A stretch of 34,586 bases of DNA from Candidatus Amoebophilus sp. 36-38 (GTDB lineage: Bacteria; Bacteroidota; Bacteroidia; Cytophagales; Amoebophilaceae): positions 1-34,586 of the forward strand of contig MKUM01000106.1 of assembly GCA_001897825.1 (NCBI GenBank). Reading direction: 5' to 3'. Position 1 is the stretch's first letter. Each line of letters opens with the position of its first letter. Position numbers and translations under genes: made by a program. The notes beneath the pieces were generated by a model. It worked only from the letters and a program-made list of their open reading frames with translations. It made no database searches and was not told where the DNA came from. This document shows, piece after piece, positions 1-7,927 of the stretch.

Positions 1-4
1 AAGG

Positions 5-35
5 TTTAACTTGATTGCTGGAATCTATAATTTTG
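5..35 (+). promoter_or_regulatory. Predicted Bacteroidetes-type promoter of the first F-box/LRR gene
   Basis: A TAATTTTG box at 28-35 matches the Bacteroidetes -7 consensus TAnnTTTG. A TTTA at 5-8 lies 19 nt upstream, where the -33 TTTG is expected. The start codon is 40 nt downstream of the box. The pattern match is seen in the sequence; activity is inferred. Confidence 0.45.
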
Positions 36-50
36 AGTTATCAACTTAAT

Positions 51-65
51 TACGCAAGAAGTCTA
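51..65. repeat. One end of a MITE-like element
   Basis: The segment ending GCAAGAAGTCTA resembles the terminal repeat end GCAAGAACTCTA of the MITE-like family described at 2122, 6813 and 23430. It ends 10 nt before the start codon of the F-box/LRR gene, so an old element end would form part of that gene's leader. Only one end is visible and the match is short. Confidence 0.35.
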
Positions 66-75
66 ATAAAATAAT

Positions 76-1971
76 ATGTATAAGCACCAAGCAAATTATA
101 TCTATACCTATAAAAGCATAGTAGTTCGACTGTTATTAAGTGTACTTCTATTTGCGAATTGCGAACATGTGGGTATTAACCCTAATTCTAATGGTTCACA
201 ACTAATCCAGGAAGCGGAAGGAGGGAAAAACATTGTAAGTGATCAAGAAGAGGATATGGACGATGTACAGCAGGCAGGGACAGGATTTTCTAATCTTCCC
301 ATAGAGCTTCAAGCTTATATTTTGTATTTTTTAGATGGAAAAGACTTTCATAGAGCTTCTTTAGTTTGCCAAGGTTGGAGAAAGGTTGCGTTGATAGCAG
401 GGGAAGAAAAAACACTAGACTTATCAAAAAAGAAATTAGATGAAAAAGATTGTCAAGTACTGCTAAAAGTTCCTTTCAATTCGCTGATCATCAAAGAATG
501 TCAATTGGGAGATCAAGAGGTTCTTATTCTCTCTCAAGCTACAAGAATTAAGCATTTAGCTTTATTTAACAGTGAGATTGGTGCCGAAGGAGCACATGCG
601 CTTGCTAACGGCAATCTTATTGCCCTGACTTCTCTGAATTTGACATACAACAACATTAGAGATTCCGGCGCGCAGGCCCTTGCTAGTGGAAATCTTGGTG
701 CACTCACTTCCCTGGATTTGGGAAGCAACAACATAGGAGCTGCCGGAGTACAGGCTCTTGCAAGCGGCAATCTTTCTAGCCTGATTTCCCTAGATTTGGG
801 AAGCAACAGTATAGGAGATTCAGGAGCACAGGCTCTTGCTAATGGCAATCTGGCTGCACTCATTTCCCTAGATTTGCGATGGAATAAAATTGGAGTTGTA
901 GGAGCGCGGGCTCTTGCTAACGGCAATCTTTCTAGCCTGACTTCCCTTGATTTGCAGCATAACAGCATTGGACCTGCCGGCGTACAGTCCCTTGCAAACA
1001 GCAATCTTACTGCTCTGACTTCTCTGAATTTGCAATGCAACAAGATTGGGGAGGCCGGAGTCCAAGCCCTTGTTAGTGGCAAACTTGTTGTACTAAATTC
1101 CCTGTATTTAAGAACCACCTGTATTGGAGATGCGGGGACCCAGGCCCTTGCAAACGGCAATCTTTCTGCGTTGACTTCTCTTGATTTGGAAGACAACAGA
1201 ATAGGAGATGCCGGAGTGCAGGCCCTTGCAAATGGCAATCTTGCTACGCTCACTTCCCTCAATTTGGAAAGAAATATTATAAAAGATGTCGGAGTCAAGG
1301 CCCTTGCAAATGGCAATCTTTCTAGCCTTACTTCCCTGAATTTGAGAGACAACAGGATAGGATCTGCCGGAGCCCAGGCCCTTGCAAATGGCAATCTTTC
1401 TGCGCTCACTTTTCTGGATTTGTCTAACAACAACATAGGATCTGCCGGAGTCGAGGCCCTTGTAAGTGATAATCTTACTGCTCTGACTTCTCTGAATTTG
1501 TGGGGTAACAGCATTGGAGATGCCGAAGTCGAGGCCCTTGCAAATGGCAATCTTTCTGCGCTCACTTTTCTGGATTTGTCTAACAACAACATAGGATCTG
1601 CCGGAGCAGAGGCTCTTGCAAATGGCAATCTTTCTGCGCTCACTTCCCTGGATTTGACAAACAACCGCATTGGAGATGCTGGAGCGCAGGGCCTTGCAAG
1701 TGGAAATCTTGCTACCCTCACTTCCCTGAGTTTGAGATACAACAATATAGGAGATGTCGGCACACAGGCCCTTGCTAGTGGCAATCTTACTGCGCTGGCT
1801 TCTCTGAATTTGTGGGGTAACAGCATTGGAGATTCCGGCGCGGAGGCGCTTGTTAATGGCAATCTTGCTGCGCTTACTTCCCTGTATTTGCATTCCACTA
1901 ACATAGAAGATGAGTGTAAGAAAATTTTGAGAGCCTGGGCAAAGAAAAAATTTATAAAACTAGTCCTCTAA
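76..1971 (+). CDS. F-box and leucine-rich repeat lipoprotein, predicted host-ubiquitin effector
   Basis: This 631-residue protein starts with a basic stretch, a hydrophobic segment (residues 15-28) and Cys29, resembling a lipoprotein signal with a loose lipobox (FANC). Residues 71-105 read as an F-box: LPIELQAYILYFL is followed by a W-containing second half. After a short linker, 18 leucine-rich repeats of 26 residues (78 bp) run from about 158 to 610, with the pattern LTSLDLxxNxIGxAGxxAL of the RI-like LRR class. The tail is basic and ends KKKFIKLVL, matching the gene at 33306-34586. Eukaryotic F-box proteins bind Skp1 and use LRRs to choose substrates for ubiquitination; a role in the amoeba or insect host is inferred. 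Repeats 12 and 14 are near-identical at DNA level, which points to a recent two-repeat duplication. Long antisense frames here are by-products of the 78-bp period. Confidence 0.85.
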   Translation: MYKHQANYIYTYKSIVVRLLLSVLLFANCEHVGINPNSNGSQLIQEAEGGKNIVSDQEEDMDDVQQAGTGFSNLPIELQAYILYFLDGKDFHRASLVCQGWRKVALIAGEEKTLDLSKKKLDEKDCQVLLKVPFNSLIIKECQLGDQEVLILSQATRIKHLALFNSEIGAEGAHALANGNLIALTSLNLTYNNIRDSGAQALASGNLGALTSLDLGSNNIGAAGVQALASGNLSSLISLDLGSNSIGDSGAQALANGNLAALISLDLRWNKIGVVGARALANGNLSSLTSLDLQHNSIGPAGVQSLANSNLTALTSLNLQCNKIGEAGVQALVSGKLVVLNSLYLRTTCIGDAGTQALANGNLSALTSLDLEDNRIGDAGVQALANGNLATLTSLNLERNIIKDVGVKALANGNLSSLTSLNLRDNRIGSAGAQALANGNLSALTFLDLSNNNIGSAGVEALVSDNLTALTSLNLWGNSIGDAEVEALANGNLSALTFLDLSNNNIGSAGAEALANGNLSALTSLDLTNNRIGDAGAQGLASGNLATLTSLSLRYNNIGDVGTQALASGNLTALASLNLWGNSIGDSGAEALVNGNLAALTSLYLHSTNIEDECKKILRAWAKKKFIKLVL

Positions 1972-2121
1972 AAACTGAAAACGAGACTCAAGACTATTGT
2001 CGCTGATAAACATGTCACACTTTTGTCTATTTTATCCTGGTAGTAGGACTGAATATCTTACTATAAAGGATTTTCTTATAAAGAAATAGGTTGCAACTTG
2101 ATGATTGGTAGGTGTTTACAT

Positions 2122-2455
2122 TAGAGTTCCTCCGAAACCAAGAATTGGGTTTTCTGGGCAGGCAGGAATTTGTGAGAAACTGGAGTTTACCCCACATTGA
2201 GCAAGCCTTATACAACTCTCTGATTATTAAGGGATTTCATTTTGAGCCTCAAAAACGTAAAGTCTTGTAAATCAAGTTGTTATATTATAAAGTGCTCAAT
2301 GTAAGTTTACTTTAGTAAATAATGTTACTCCTGTCCTCAATCAAGTTGAGGATAAACTCCGGCAGGAGGAGGATTGGTGAGTCAGGACTGAAGCCCTGAC
2401 TCGCACTTACTGACGAATCCAGGGGAGTCAAGGCGACGGTTTCGGAAGGACTCTA
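2122..2455 (+). mobile_element. MITE-like element copy B, 334 bp
   Basis: The left end TAGAGTTCCTCCGAAACC (2122-2139) and the right end (2438-2455) are inverted repeats matching at 16 of 18 positions. The left interior (to about 2180) is shared with the copies at 6813 and 23430. The right interior (2321-2437) closely follows the copy at 6813 and includes the palindrome GAGTCAGG...CCTGACTC (2379-2402) and a nested hairpin (2328-2368). No transposase is encoded, so movement would need a transposase in trans. In the surrounding gene-free stretch 1972-2564 I see nothing else convincing. Confidence 0.7.
2194..2302. repeat. Inverted-repeat-bounded module nested in element B
   Basis: ACATTGAGCA (2194-2203) and TGCTCAATGT (2293-2302) are perfect 10-bp inverted repeats around 89 bp. 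The copy at 6813 has two different short palindromes at the matching place. The segment therefore looks like an inserted or exchanged module. Confidence 0.4.
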
Positions 2456-2564
2456 TTAAACAAAAAGATCATATCTTCTAGACATTTGTACTACAAAGCG
2501 ACTTTCTTTATGATGATTTGTTTTAAATTTATCTAGTTGGGAAATAAATCTAAAACTAAAGCAT

Positions 2565-3401
2565 ATGAAAATTTCTCGTGGAATCCAGTATATGCTATTT
2601 TCTTCACTATGCTTTGCATTGATAGGCTGGATATTTAGGCTATTGGCGCATATTCCTACAGCAGAAATTGTATTCTTTTATTCTATAGTAGCACTTATTA
2701 TTAGCTTTTCTATAATTCGCTATCAAAAAATATACCCCTGGGGAAATTGCCGTCACTTGTTATTATTGTATGGTATCAGTACTGGAATAGGTATTACTTT
2801 GTTTTTTGATACGTTAATGCGATTGCCGTTAGCTATCGCAAATGTATTACAAAATACTTCTCCCATATTTACAGCTATTCTTGGCATGTACATTTTAAGA
2901 CAATCAGTTAGTTTACGTAGGTGGTTGTTCTTTATACTAGCTTTTTTAGGAGTATTCTTAACGTATGTTACGAATCTTAGTAGTCATACTAAATCTGTTT
3001 ATGTGATTATTATAGGACTTCTAAGCGCACTTTTAATGGGACTTGCTAATAATTTGAATGCTAAAATGAAAAAAAGTGAGCATCCTCTAGTTATCTTTAG
3101 TTATTCAAAAATATGTACAATACTTTTAACAAGCTTTTATTGCTTATATACTTTTGTACCTCTAACAGCTTATGATGGGTTAAACTTATTGGTGCTAGGA
3201 ATATTGATTTTTATAGCTGAATATTTAGCAATAAATGCCTATCAACAAGCTCCGGTTGCTCATGTAGCTGCCATTTCTTATTTAGGTATACCTTATGCAT
3301 TGGGCATAGATCTTCTATTGGGAGAAAAATTTCAATGGATAACCTTTGTAGGGATGGGACTCGTTATTTTAGGTGTTCTCTTAAATCTATTTTATAAATA
3401 A
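2565..3401 (+). CDS. DMT-superfamily (EamA) transporter
   Basis: This 278-residue protein is almost wholly hydrophobic, with about ten predicted membrane helices in two EamA-like halves (roughly residues 8-137 and 146-276). Drug/metabolite exporters and nucleotide-sugar-like carriers share this fold. The first half holds the family's typical run LPLAIANVLQNTSPIFTAIL. The second half ends in helices of the GLVILGVLLN type. The substrate cannot be read from sequence; in a host-dependent bacterium it could be a metabolite importer or exporter. A second, distinct EamA protein lies at 17095-17997. The ATG start places the first helix at once after MKISRG, and no ribosome binding site is evident. 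It is probably transcribed alone, since 140 bp separate it from the next gene. Confidence 0.85.
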   Translation: MKISRGIQYMLFSSLCFALIGWIFRLLAHIPTAEIVFFYSIVALIISFSIIRYQKIYPWGNCRHLLLLYGISTGIGITLFFDTLMRLPLAIANVLQNTSPIFTAILGMYILRQSVSLRRWLFFILAFLGVFLTYVTNLSSHTKSVYVIIIGLLSALLMGLANNLNAKMKKSEHPLVIFSYSKICTILLTSFYCLYTFVPLTAYDGLNLLVLGILIFIAEYLAINAYQQAPVAHVAAISYLGIPYALGIDLLLGEKFQWITFVGMGLVILGVLLNLFYK

Positions 3402-3541
3402 ATTATTGTTTCTATTTTTTTATATCTTATAGGAAAGCCTTTACTTATTTCGTTAAGCACTAAAATTATTTTGGAGCCTTTATAAAATCTGTTGTTCGTA
3501 TAGTATCACAAATAATCCATACTTTTAACTATATATAAACT

Positions 3542-4735
3542 ATGCCAAGAATCGGTTGTGTTTTATCTTTTTGGGTGATATTACTGTTCCCTCAATATGT
3601 AAACGCTGCTATTGAATCAAATGAATTTAGTCCCATAGAGAAAGTATTCACTTTTGATCTTCATGGATCACCTCATAGTGCATCCTCTTTATTTCTTTCC
3701 AGCAGAACGCTCTTAAATGAGCTTGAAGATTATCTAATTCCTGAAGAACAACGCGAGACGACGTGGGCTCAGGTTCTTAGTTCATTGATAAATTTTTGTA
3801 TTAGTGAGCGACTGTCTACCATCAATCATGAAATATTTGGACATGGTTTTAGAGGAAGAAGTCTGGATGGAGTCTCAGTAGATAAATATAAATTTAGCTT
3901 ATTTGGGAAGGCTGCAACTCATTATCACTATTTATGGCAGCAGCCTATTGATGTTGACCTACTAATAACTATTGCAGGAACAGAAGCGAATCAAGTGCTT
4001 GCTAGAGAAATCATGTTCAAACATTTCAAATATCGCACCATAGATATTAGGACCTATTTTTTATTTTTTGCTGCTTTCTTTGATTTAACAAATTACATTT
4101 TGACAACTAGTTCTTCAGAAGAAGAACGCGATAATCCAGGCAACGATATCATGAGCTATATTAAGGAGCTAAATAAAAAATATGATTCAGATCAGATGAA
4201 TCTTGATCAGCTCTCCAATGCTTTGTTACCTGTATTATTGAATCCGTTGTGGGCATTAATGGTTTATTTTTTAACAGATAGCCCTTTCACCATGCCGTAT
4301 GTCGTATGGGATGACATCGCTTATATGCCACTATTAAGGCCGGGATTAAGTCCTTTTGGTATAACCTATTACTTGGATAATTTTCTGGGGTATTACGAAA
4401 AGACTTTTCTTGTTAGTGTATATAGTGGTCGCGCACCGCTGTCAGGTGTATATGGGGGACTAGACTTTAAGACAGATGGTCTGTGGTCTTATGAAGCTTA
4501 TGCGTTAGATATTCAAACTAATTTGTGGTATCAGCCTAGCTTACAGCTAGCTTTATCTGATGAGGTAGAAGATAAAAACTCTTGGGGTGGGCTGGTGGGA
4601 ATTTCTAACAAATATATGTTAACCCCTAATTTTTCCTTACATATGGGATTGTCTTATAAAACAAAAGGCTTTTTACAGGGCATGATAGCACAAAAAGGCT
4701 GGATCTGGGAGGGTGGGGTTTCATTTCGGTATTAA
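3542..4735 (+). CDS. Predicted secreted HExxxH-motif protein, function unknown
   Basis: This 397-residue protein has a cleavable-type signal peptide (residues 1-22, ending VNA). Around residue 100 it contains NHEIFGHGFRGR. That is His-Glu, three residues, then His, a variant of the metallopeptidase zinc motif HExxH with one extra residue. A second conserved-looking patch, AGTEANQVLAREI, follows about 50 residues later and could supply a third ligand. The middle is hydrophobic (about 165-190 and 225-245). The C-terminal third alternates polar and hydrophobic residues and ends in Tyr, as outer-membrane strands do. I recognise no named family with confidence. A membrane-associated metallohydrolase is possible but unproven. 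A strong terminator follows its stop codon directly. Confidence 0.7.
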   Translation: MPRIGCVLSFWVILLFPQYVNAAIESNEFSPIEKVFTFDLHGSPHSASSLFLSSRTLLNELEDYLIPEEQRETTWAQVLSSLINFCISERLSTINHEIFGHGFRGRSLDGVSVDKYKFSLFGKAATHYHYLWQQPIDVDLLITIAGTEANQVLAREIMFKHFKYRTIDIRTYFLFFAAFFDLTNYILTTSSSEEERDNPGNDIMSYIKELNKKYDSDQMNLDQLSNALLPVLLNPLWALMVYFLTDSPFTMPYVVWDDIAYMPLLRPGLSPFGITYYLDNFLGYYEKTFLVSVYSGRAPLSGVYGGLDFKTDGLWSYEAYALDIQTNLWYQPSLQLALSDEVEDKNSWGGLVGISNKYMLTPNFSLHMGLSYKTKGFLQGMIAQKGWIWEGGVSFRY

Positions 4736-4739
4736 CGTG

Positions 4740-4770
4740 CTGTCAGGAGTTTCTCCTGACAGTCAATTTT
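4740..4770 (+). terminator. Rho-independent terminator of the HExxxH gene
   Basis: A perfect 10-bp stem, CTGTCAGGAG (4740-4749) with CTCCTGACAG (4753-4762), has a 3-nt loop and a T-rich tail (4766-4771). It starts 5 nt after the stop codon. The stem belongs to the palindrome family found throughout the window. The rest of the gap to 5051 holds only the element end at 4918-4954. Confidence 0.7.
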
Positions 4771-4917
4771 TAATGGCAGCAGGAAATTCGTGGTATCAGG
4801 ATTAAGCATTACAAGTGTCGAAAGTTAAGAAGTGTTCTGGTTATCAGATAAAAAATACCTATGTTGGAATGCATCTTGTTATCATGTAATTAGTACTTTT
4901 AGTTGTATTCTAACCTA

Positions 4918-4954
4918 TCCAGAGAACCTAATTCTTGGTTTCAGAAGAAGTCTA
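4918..4954 (-). repeat. Left end of a MITE-like element, reversed
   Basis: On the minus strand this segment reads as the element's terminal repeat followed by AACCAAGAATTAGGTTCTCT, the conserved left interior of copies B, A and C. The partner end is not recognisable, so this is a truncated or diverged copy. Confidence 0.5.
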
Positions 4955-5051
4955 ATATTTTGGCAAGTACCATTAATTTAATTTATACCACTGACATAGG
5001 GCTGTCATAGACCTACTCTATTTTTGCTAAGAACATTAAAAAATAAGATCT

Positions 5052-5468
5052 ATGATTAATTTAGTTTTATCTATTAACTGGGTAAGTGTTTTAATTGCAT
5101 TTGTTGCATATTTCTTTCTAGGGGCTCTTTGGTTTATGTTTCTGTTTAAAAAGCAATATGCAAATTCATTGGGCAAGGAAAATAGTACACTCCAAAATTC
5201 ATCTCCAATTTTCTTTATTGGACCAGCGATATGCTCACTTATAATTACTATTACAAGTGCCATATTGATTTATGCTTTAGGAATTGATTCTTATAGTAAA
5301 GCTATAGAGTTTGCATTCATTATTGGTGTAGGATATTTGTTTTCCAATACTATCAACATTGCAATAAATCCAAATATACCAAAGCCAATTCTATATGGTA
5401 TAATAAGTGGGACATTTCACTTAGTTGGTATTTTAATAGTTAGTGTTATTATAGAGGCCATGAGATAA
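5052..5468 (+). CDS. Small membrane protein, DUF1761-like
   Basis: This 138-residue protein has four predicted membrane helices (about 7-31, 53-77, 86-104 and 110-134). Its start, INWVSVLIAFVAYFFLGALW, followed by a short polar loop, resembles DUF1761 proteins, whose function is unknown. It begins with ATG after an AT-rich leader and is followed within 30 bp by the transposase remnant on the other strand. The family call is from memory of the N-terminal pattern. No role can be given. Confidence 0.7.
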   Translation: MINLVLSINWVSVLIAFVAYFFLGALWFMFLFKKQYANSLGKENSTLQNSSPIFFIGPAICSLIITITSAILIYALGIDSYSKAIEFAFIIGVGYLFSNTINIAINPNIPKPILYGIISGTFHLVGILIVSVIIEAMR

Positions 5469-5498
5469 TTTAACATACACCCAGACATCCTAATTTTG

Positions 5499-5831
5499 TT
5501 ACGTAACAGTTATATTTAGCTTTTGGAATGACTTTAACGATCTAGAATTTATATTTCTACTCAATAGGTCTTTATGACTCATACTGCCCAATTTATTGTA
5601 TTGTTTAAGGTGTATAAAAATCTTGTAATACAACTTAGTAGTTAGATGCTTAATAAAAGTCCAAGCTTCCATACTAGCATCTGTATGCATGTAAGAACTA
5701 TCTGCTTCTAATAGATTTTTGTAAGAATCAAATAGCATCTCTATTTCCAACCTATGCTTATATTGTTCATAAAGCTGTTGGGAATCGACTTCTTTATAGA
5801 GATACTTTCTAGCCGTCCAAGCTTTTTTAAT
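5499..5831 (-). pseudogene. IS4-family transposase, C-terminal remnant
   Basis: Read on the minus strand, an open stretch from about 5831 to 5499 encodes a C-terminal transposase piece of about 105 residues. It contains YKHRLEIEMLFDSYK, which fits the IS4-family YREK signature Y-(2)-R-(3)-E-(6)-K exactly, carrying the catalytic Glu. A stop codon lies just upstream (near 5832) and the DDE aspartates are absent, so the gene is a fragment. The end (LLSRNINSRSLKSF...) also departs from what a full tail should look like. It cannot encode an active enzyme. It marks an earlier insertion event beside the DUF1761-like gene. Confidence 0.7.
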
Positions 5832-5875
5832 TCATAATATCCTTATAAAGGATGTATGCTTTAAACGGCTAGAAA
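5806..5875. repeat. Interrupted inverted repeat between transposase remnant and beta-barrel gene
   Basis: TTTCTAGCCGT (5806-5816) and ACGGCTAGAAA (5865-5875) are 11-bp perfect inverted repeats. A small hairpin, ATCCTT/AAGGAT, lies at 5839-5853 between them. The left arm is within transposase coding sequence. It lies 12 nt past the stop of the minus-strand gene at 5888, so it could act as that gene's transcription end. Confidence 0.4.
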
Positions 5876-5887
5876 AAAATAAAATTT

Positions 5888-6685
5888 TTATAAGAGATTG
5901 ATGCTAATACCTGCACTAACTGGTAGAATTGCTTCTTGGCTAGGTCCATTCTCATCAAAAAGTCCTGATAAGGTATGTTTATAGAAGACACCAAATCTAG
6001 TCCAACCTATTCTAGCTATCATTCCCAAACGATACTTTCTAACATTGAAGCTTTCTTTGGTAATGCGTACTTTATTTTGTTTGTCTTCTTTATAATGAAT
6101 GTGTGTGGCAGGTAAAAACTGGAATCCAATATGACCACCTACTGCTATAAAAAAACCTTCTTGAGGCTCTTCCTTGTTAGAATTAAATCTTATTTCTCCT
6201 ATAAAATCTGCATAATTGATAGAAAACATGGTTTTTTGGATTTCCGTGTTGCCTGTTACTATATTTTTAGCAGGTTTTATTTCAGTTTTTCTATTTGTAC
6301 GTGATCTATCTAAGATATTGTTATCTTTAAATAGATAATCTGCATTGGACATCCCGATACCAAAGCTTGCCATAAAGTGGGACTTACCAATAGGAATATT
6401 GTAATATAACGATCCGCCAAATTCTCTAGATCGCCAAAAATTCAGAGCCATGTTATTTGTTGGAGCATGTAGTAACGAAGCAATACCCCAGTCAACTACT
6501 AAAGTAATATAATTCATAGGAGCGTCTGATTGGGTATCTTGGTCGTCCCCAATTACAAAATCATATTTATCCGACTTTTCCTTTTTATTCTCTAGATTCT
6601 CAGATTTTTCCTGTGCCCAGGTGTATCCTGATAAGAAGGTAAGTAACCAAGCACAAACTAAACTTTTTATAAGTCCTTTTTTCAT
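5888..6685 (-). CDS. Predicted outer-membrane beta-barrel-like protein
   Basis: This 265-residue protein begins with a clear signal peptide (MKKGLIKSLVCAWLLTFLSG, then cleavage near TWAQ). A charged linker of about 30 residues follows. From residue 55 on it consists of alternating short amphipathic segments such as GGSLYYNIPIGKSHFMASFG and HIGFQFLPATHIHY, ending AGISINLL. That fits a small beta-barrel of the outer-membrane-protein type common in Bacteroidetes. No named family is recognisable. The start ATG is well placed for the signal peptide. It is the only complete gene on this strand between the IS remnant and the element at 6813. Confidence 0.7.
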   Translation of the reverse strand: MKKGLIKSLVCAWLLTFLSGYTWAQEKSENLENKKEKSDKYDFVIGDDQDTQSDAPMNYITLVVDWGIASLLHAPTNNMALNFWRSREFGGSLYYNIPIGKSHFMASFGIGMSNADYLFKDNNILDRSRTNRKTEIKPAKNIVTGNTEIQKTMFSINYADFIGEIRFNSNKEEPQEGFFIAVGGHIGFQFLPATHIHYKEDKQNKVRITKESFNVRKYRLGMIARIGWTRFGVFYKHTLSGLFDENGPSQEAILPVSAGISINLL

Positions 6686-6812
6686 ACGTATTTGTTTTGC
6701 TAAATTGTAAAGTTATAAGGACAAATCTAAAAATTTTTAGCATCTAGTCCAAATAAAACATATTTAATGCTATTTTATTAAGTAGTTTTGTAAACATTAA
6801 TAATTTCAATAT

Positions 6813-7052
6813 TAGAGTTCTTGCAAAACCAAGAATTGAGTCGTCTGGGAAGGAAGGAATTTGCGAGAAACCGGAGCTGTGGTGTCGGGAATAATTCCCG
6901 ACACTCCAATGGACTGTCAGGAGGAAACTCCTGACAGCACAATGTCACTCCTGCAAAGGCAGGAGGAGGATTGGTGAGTCAGGGCTGGGTCCCTGACTCG
7001 CACTTACTGACAAACTCAGAGGGCTAAAGACGAAGGTTGTGCAAGAATTCTA
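6813..7052 (+). mobile_element. MITE-like element copy A, 240 bp
   Basis: The left end TAGAGTTCTTGCAAAACC (6813-6830) and the right end (7035-7052) are inverted repeats matching at 16 of 18 positions. Inside are four separate hairpins: GTGTCGGGAA/TTCCCGACAC (6882-6904), CTGTCAGGAG/CTCCTGACAG (6914-6937), CTCCTGC/GCAGGAG (about 6948-6965) and GAGTCAGGG/CCCTGACTC (6976-6999). No open frame is present. It ends 14 bp before tRNA-Arg. The remainder of 6686-6812 shows nothing I can name. Confidence 0.7.
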
Positions 7053-7066
7053 TTGATGATGCAAGA

Positions 7067-7140
7067 GGACCTGTAGCTTAACTGGATAGAGCACTACACT
7101 ACGGATGTAGTGGTTGGGGGTTCGAATCCCTCCAGGTCCA
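7067..7140 (+). tRNA. tRNA-Arg (anticodon ACG)
   Basis: The acceptor stem GGACCTG (7067-7073) pairs with CAGGTCC (7133-7139). The anticodon stem CTACA/TGTAG (7094-7098/7106-7110) encloses loop CTACGGA with anticodon ACG at 7101-7103, read as arginine CGN after A34 deamination. The T arm has GGTTCGAAT. Discriminator A is at 7140 and CCA is not encoded. Confidence 0.95.
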
Positions 7141-7150
7141 CAACGAAAAA

Positions 7151-7188
7151 GTGTCAGGGGAGGCCCCTGACACCATAGAAAAGTTTTT
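7151..7188 (+). terminator. Hairpin after tRNA-Arg, possible terminator
   Basis: A perfect 10-bp stem, GTGTCAGGGG (7151-7160) with CCCCTGACAC (7164-7173), has loop AGG. A TTTTT run begins 10 nt later (7184-7188). It starts 11 nt past the tRNA. The stem is a member of the dispersed palindrome family. The rest of the gap to 7387 holds a looser pair, ATCCCTGC and GCAGGGAT, around 7210-7260. Confidence 0.5.
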
Positions 7189-7387
7189 CATAGCCATCTT
7201 ATTTTACTCCCTCGAGCTGGATCCCTGCTGGACAGGCCCACAAGTTTGAACAAAAGTACGGTGCAGGGATGACAACTTACCATGTTTTTTGTACATAATA
7301 TTAGTACTCAATTAGTAAACTTTACTCATACCTAGGGATGTGAATAATTACCTTATTTTCTACTAGTTGTTTTGATGTTTAACCAAC

Positions 7388-7927
7388 TTAGGACAATCTT
7401 TTTAATTGTCTTTTGGCTATTTCCCATACCGCAATTCCCATACTTACTGCTACATTTAAAGAGTGTTTCGTACCGTATTGTGGAATTTCTAAAGCAATAT
7501 CACAAGCAGCTAATGCTTCTTCGTTAATACCAAAAACTTCATTTCCGACAACAAGTGCGTACTTTTGATCCTCTGTTGCTGGATAATCGTATAAGAGTAA
7601 GCTTTTGTCCGTTTGTTCCAATCCTACGATTAAATAGCCATTTTTCTTTAGATGTTGTAATAAAATAGAACTATCTGATGCATATTCCCAAGCTACTGTT
7701 TCCTCTGCGCCTAATGCTGTTTTATGAATCTCTCTATGGGGTGGTTGTGCGGTAATGCCACACAGATATATTTTCTCAACTAAAAATGCATCTGCTATCC
7801 GAAAAGCAGCCCCTATATTATGCATGCTTCTTATATTGTCCAATACCAATACCAAAGGTAATTTACGAGCAGTTCTAAATGCTTCTATAGATTTTCTGTT
7901 TAGCTCCTGAAGACTAAGTTTTTTCAT
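7388..7927 (-). CDS. TrmH/SpoU-family RNA 2'-O-methyltransferase
   Basis: This 179-residue protein shows the three SPOUT/TrmH motifs. Motif 1 is DNIRSMHNIGAAFRIAD (residues 30-46) with the catalytic-type Arg. Motif 2 is LVVGNEVFGI (125-134). Motif 3 is EIPQYGTKHSLNVAVSMGIA (147-166), which forms the cofactor knot. These enzymes use S-adenosylmethionine to methylate a ribose 2'-OH in tRNA or rRNA. The short length, without an N-terminal substrate domain, resembles TrmH/TrmL-like tRNA enzymes, but the target base cannot be assigned. It is divergent from mutS and 314 bp from it. Confidence 0.88.
   Translation of the reverse strand: MKKLSLQELNRKSIEAFRTARKLPLVLVLDNIRSMHNIGAAFRIADAFLVEKIYLCGITAQPPHREIHKTALGAEETVAWEYASDSSILLQHLKKNGYLIVGLEQTDKSLLLYDYPATEDQKYALVVGNEVFGINEEALAACDIALEIPQYGTKHSLNVAVSMGIAVWEIAKRQLKRLS

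Noticed and set aside
534-1904. A 456-codon open frame antisense to the first F-box/LRR gene
   Set aside because: The 78-bp repeat period is a multiple of three, so an open antisense frame in one repeat stays open in all. There is no separate start signal and the composition is implausible.
2027-2215. 62-codon minus-strand frame
   Set aside because: It lies in the left end of a MITE-like element and shows no protein-like features.
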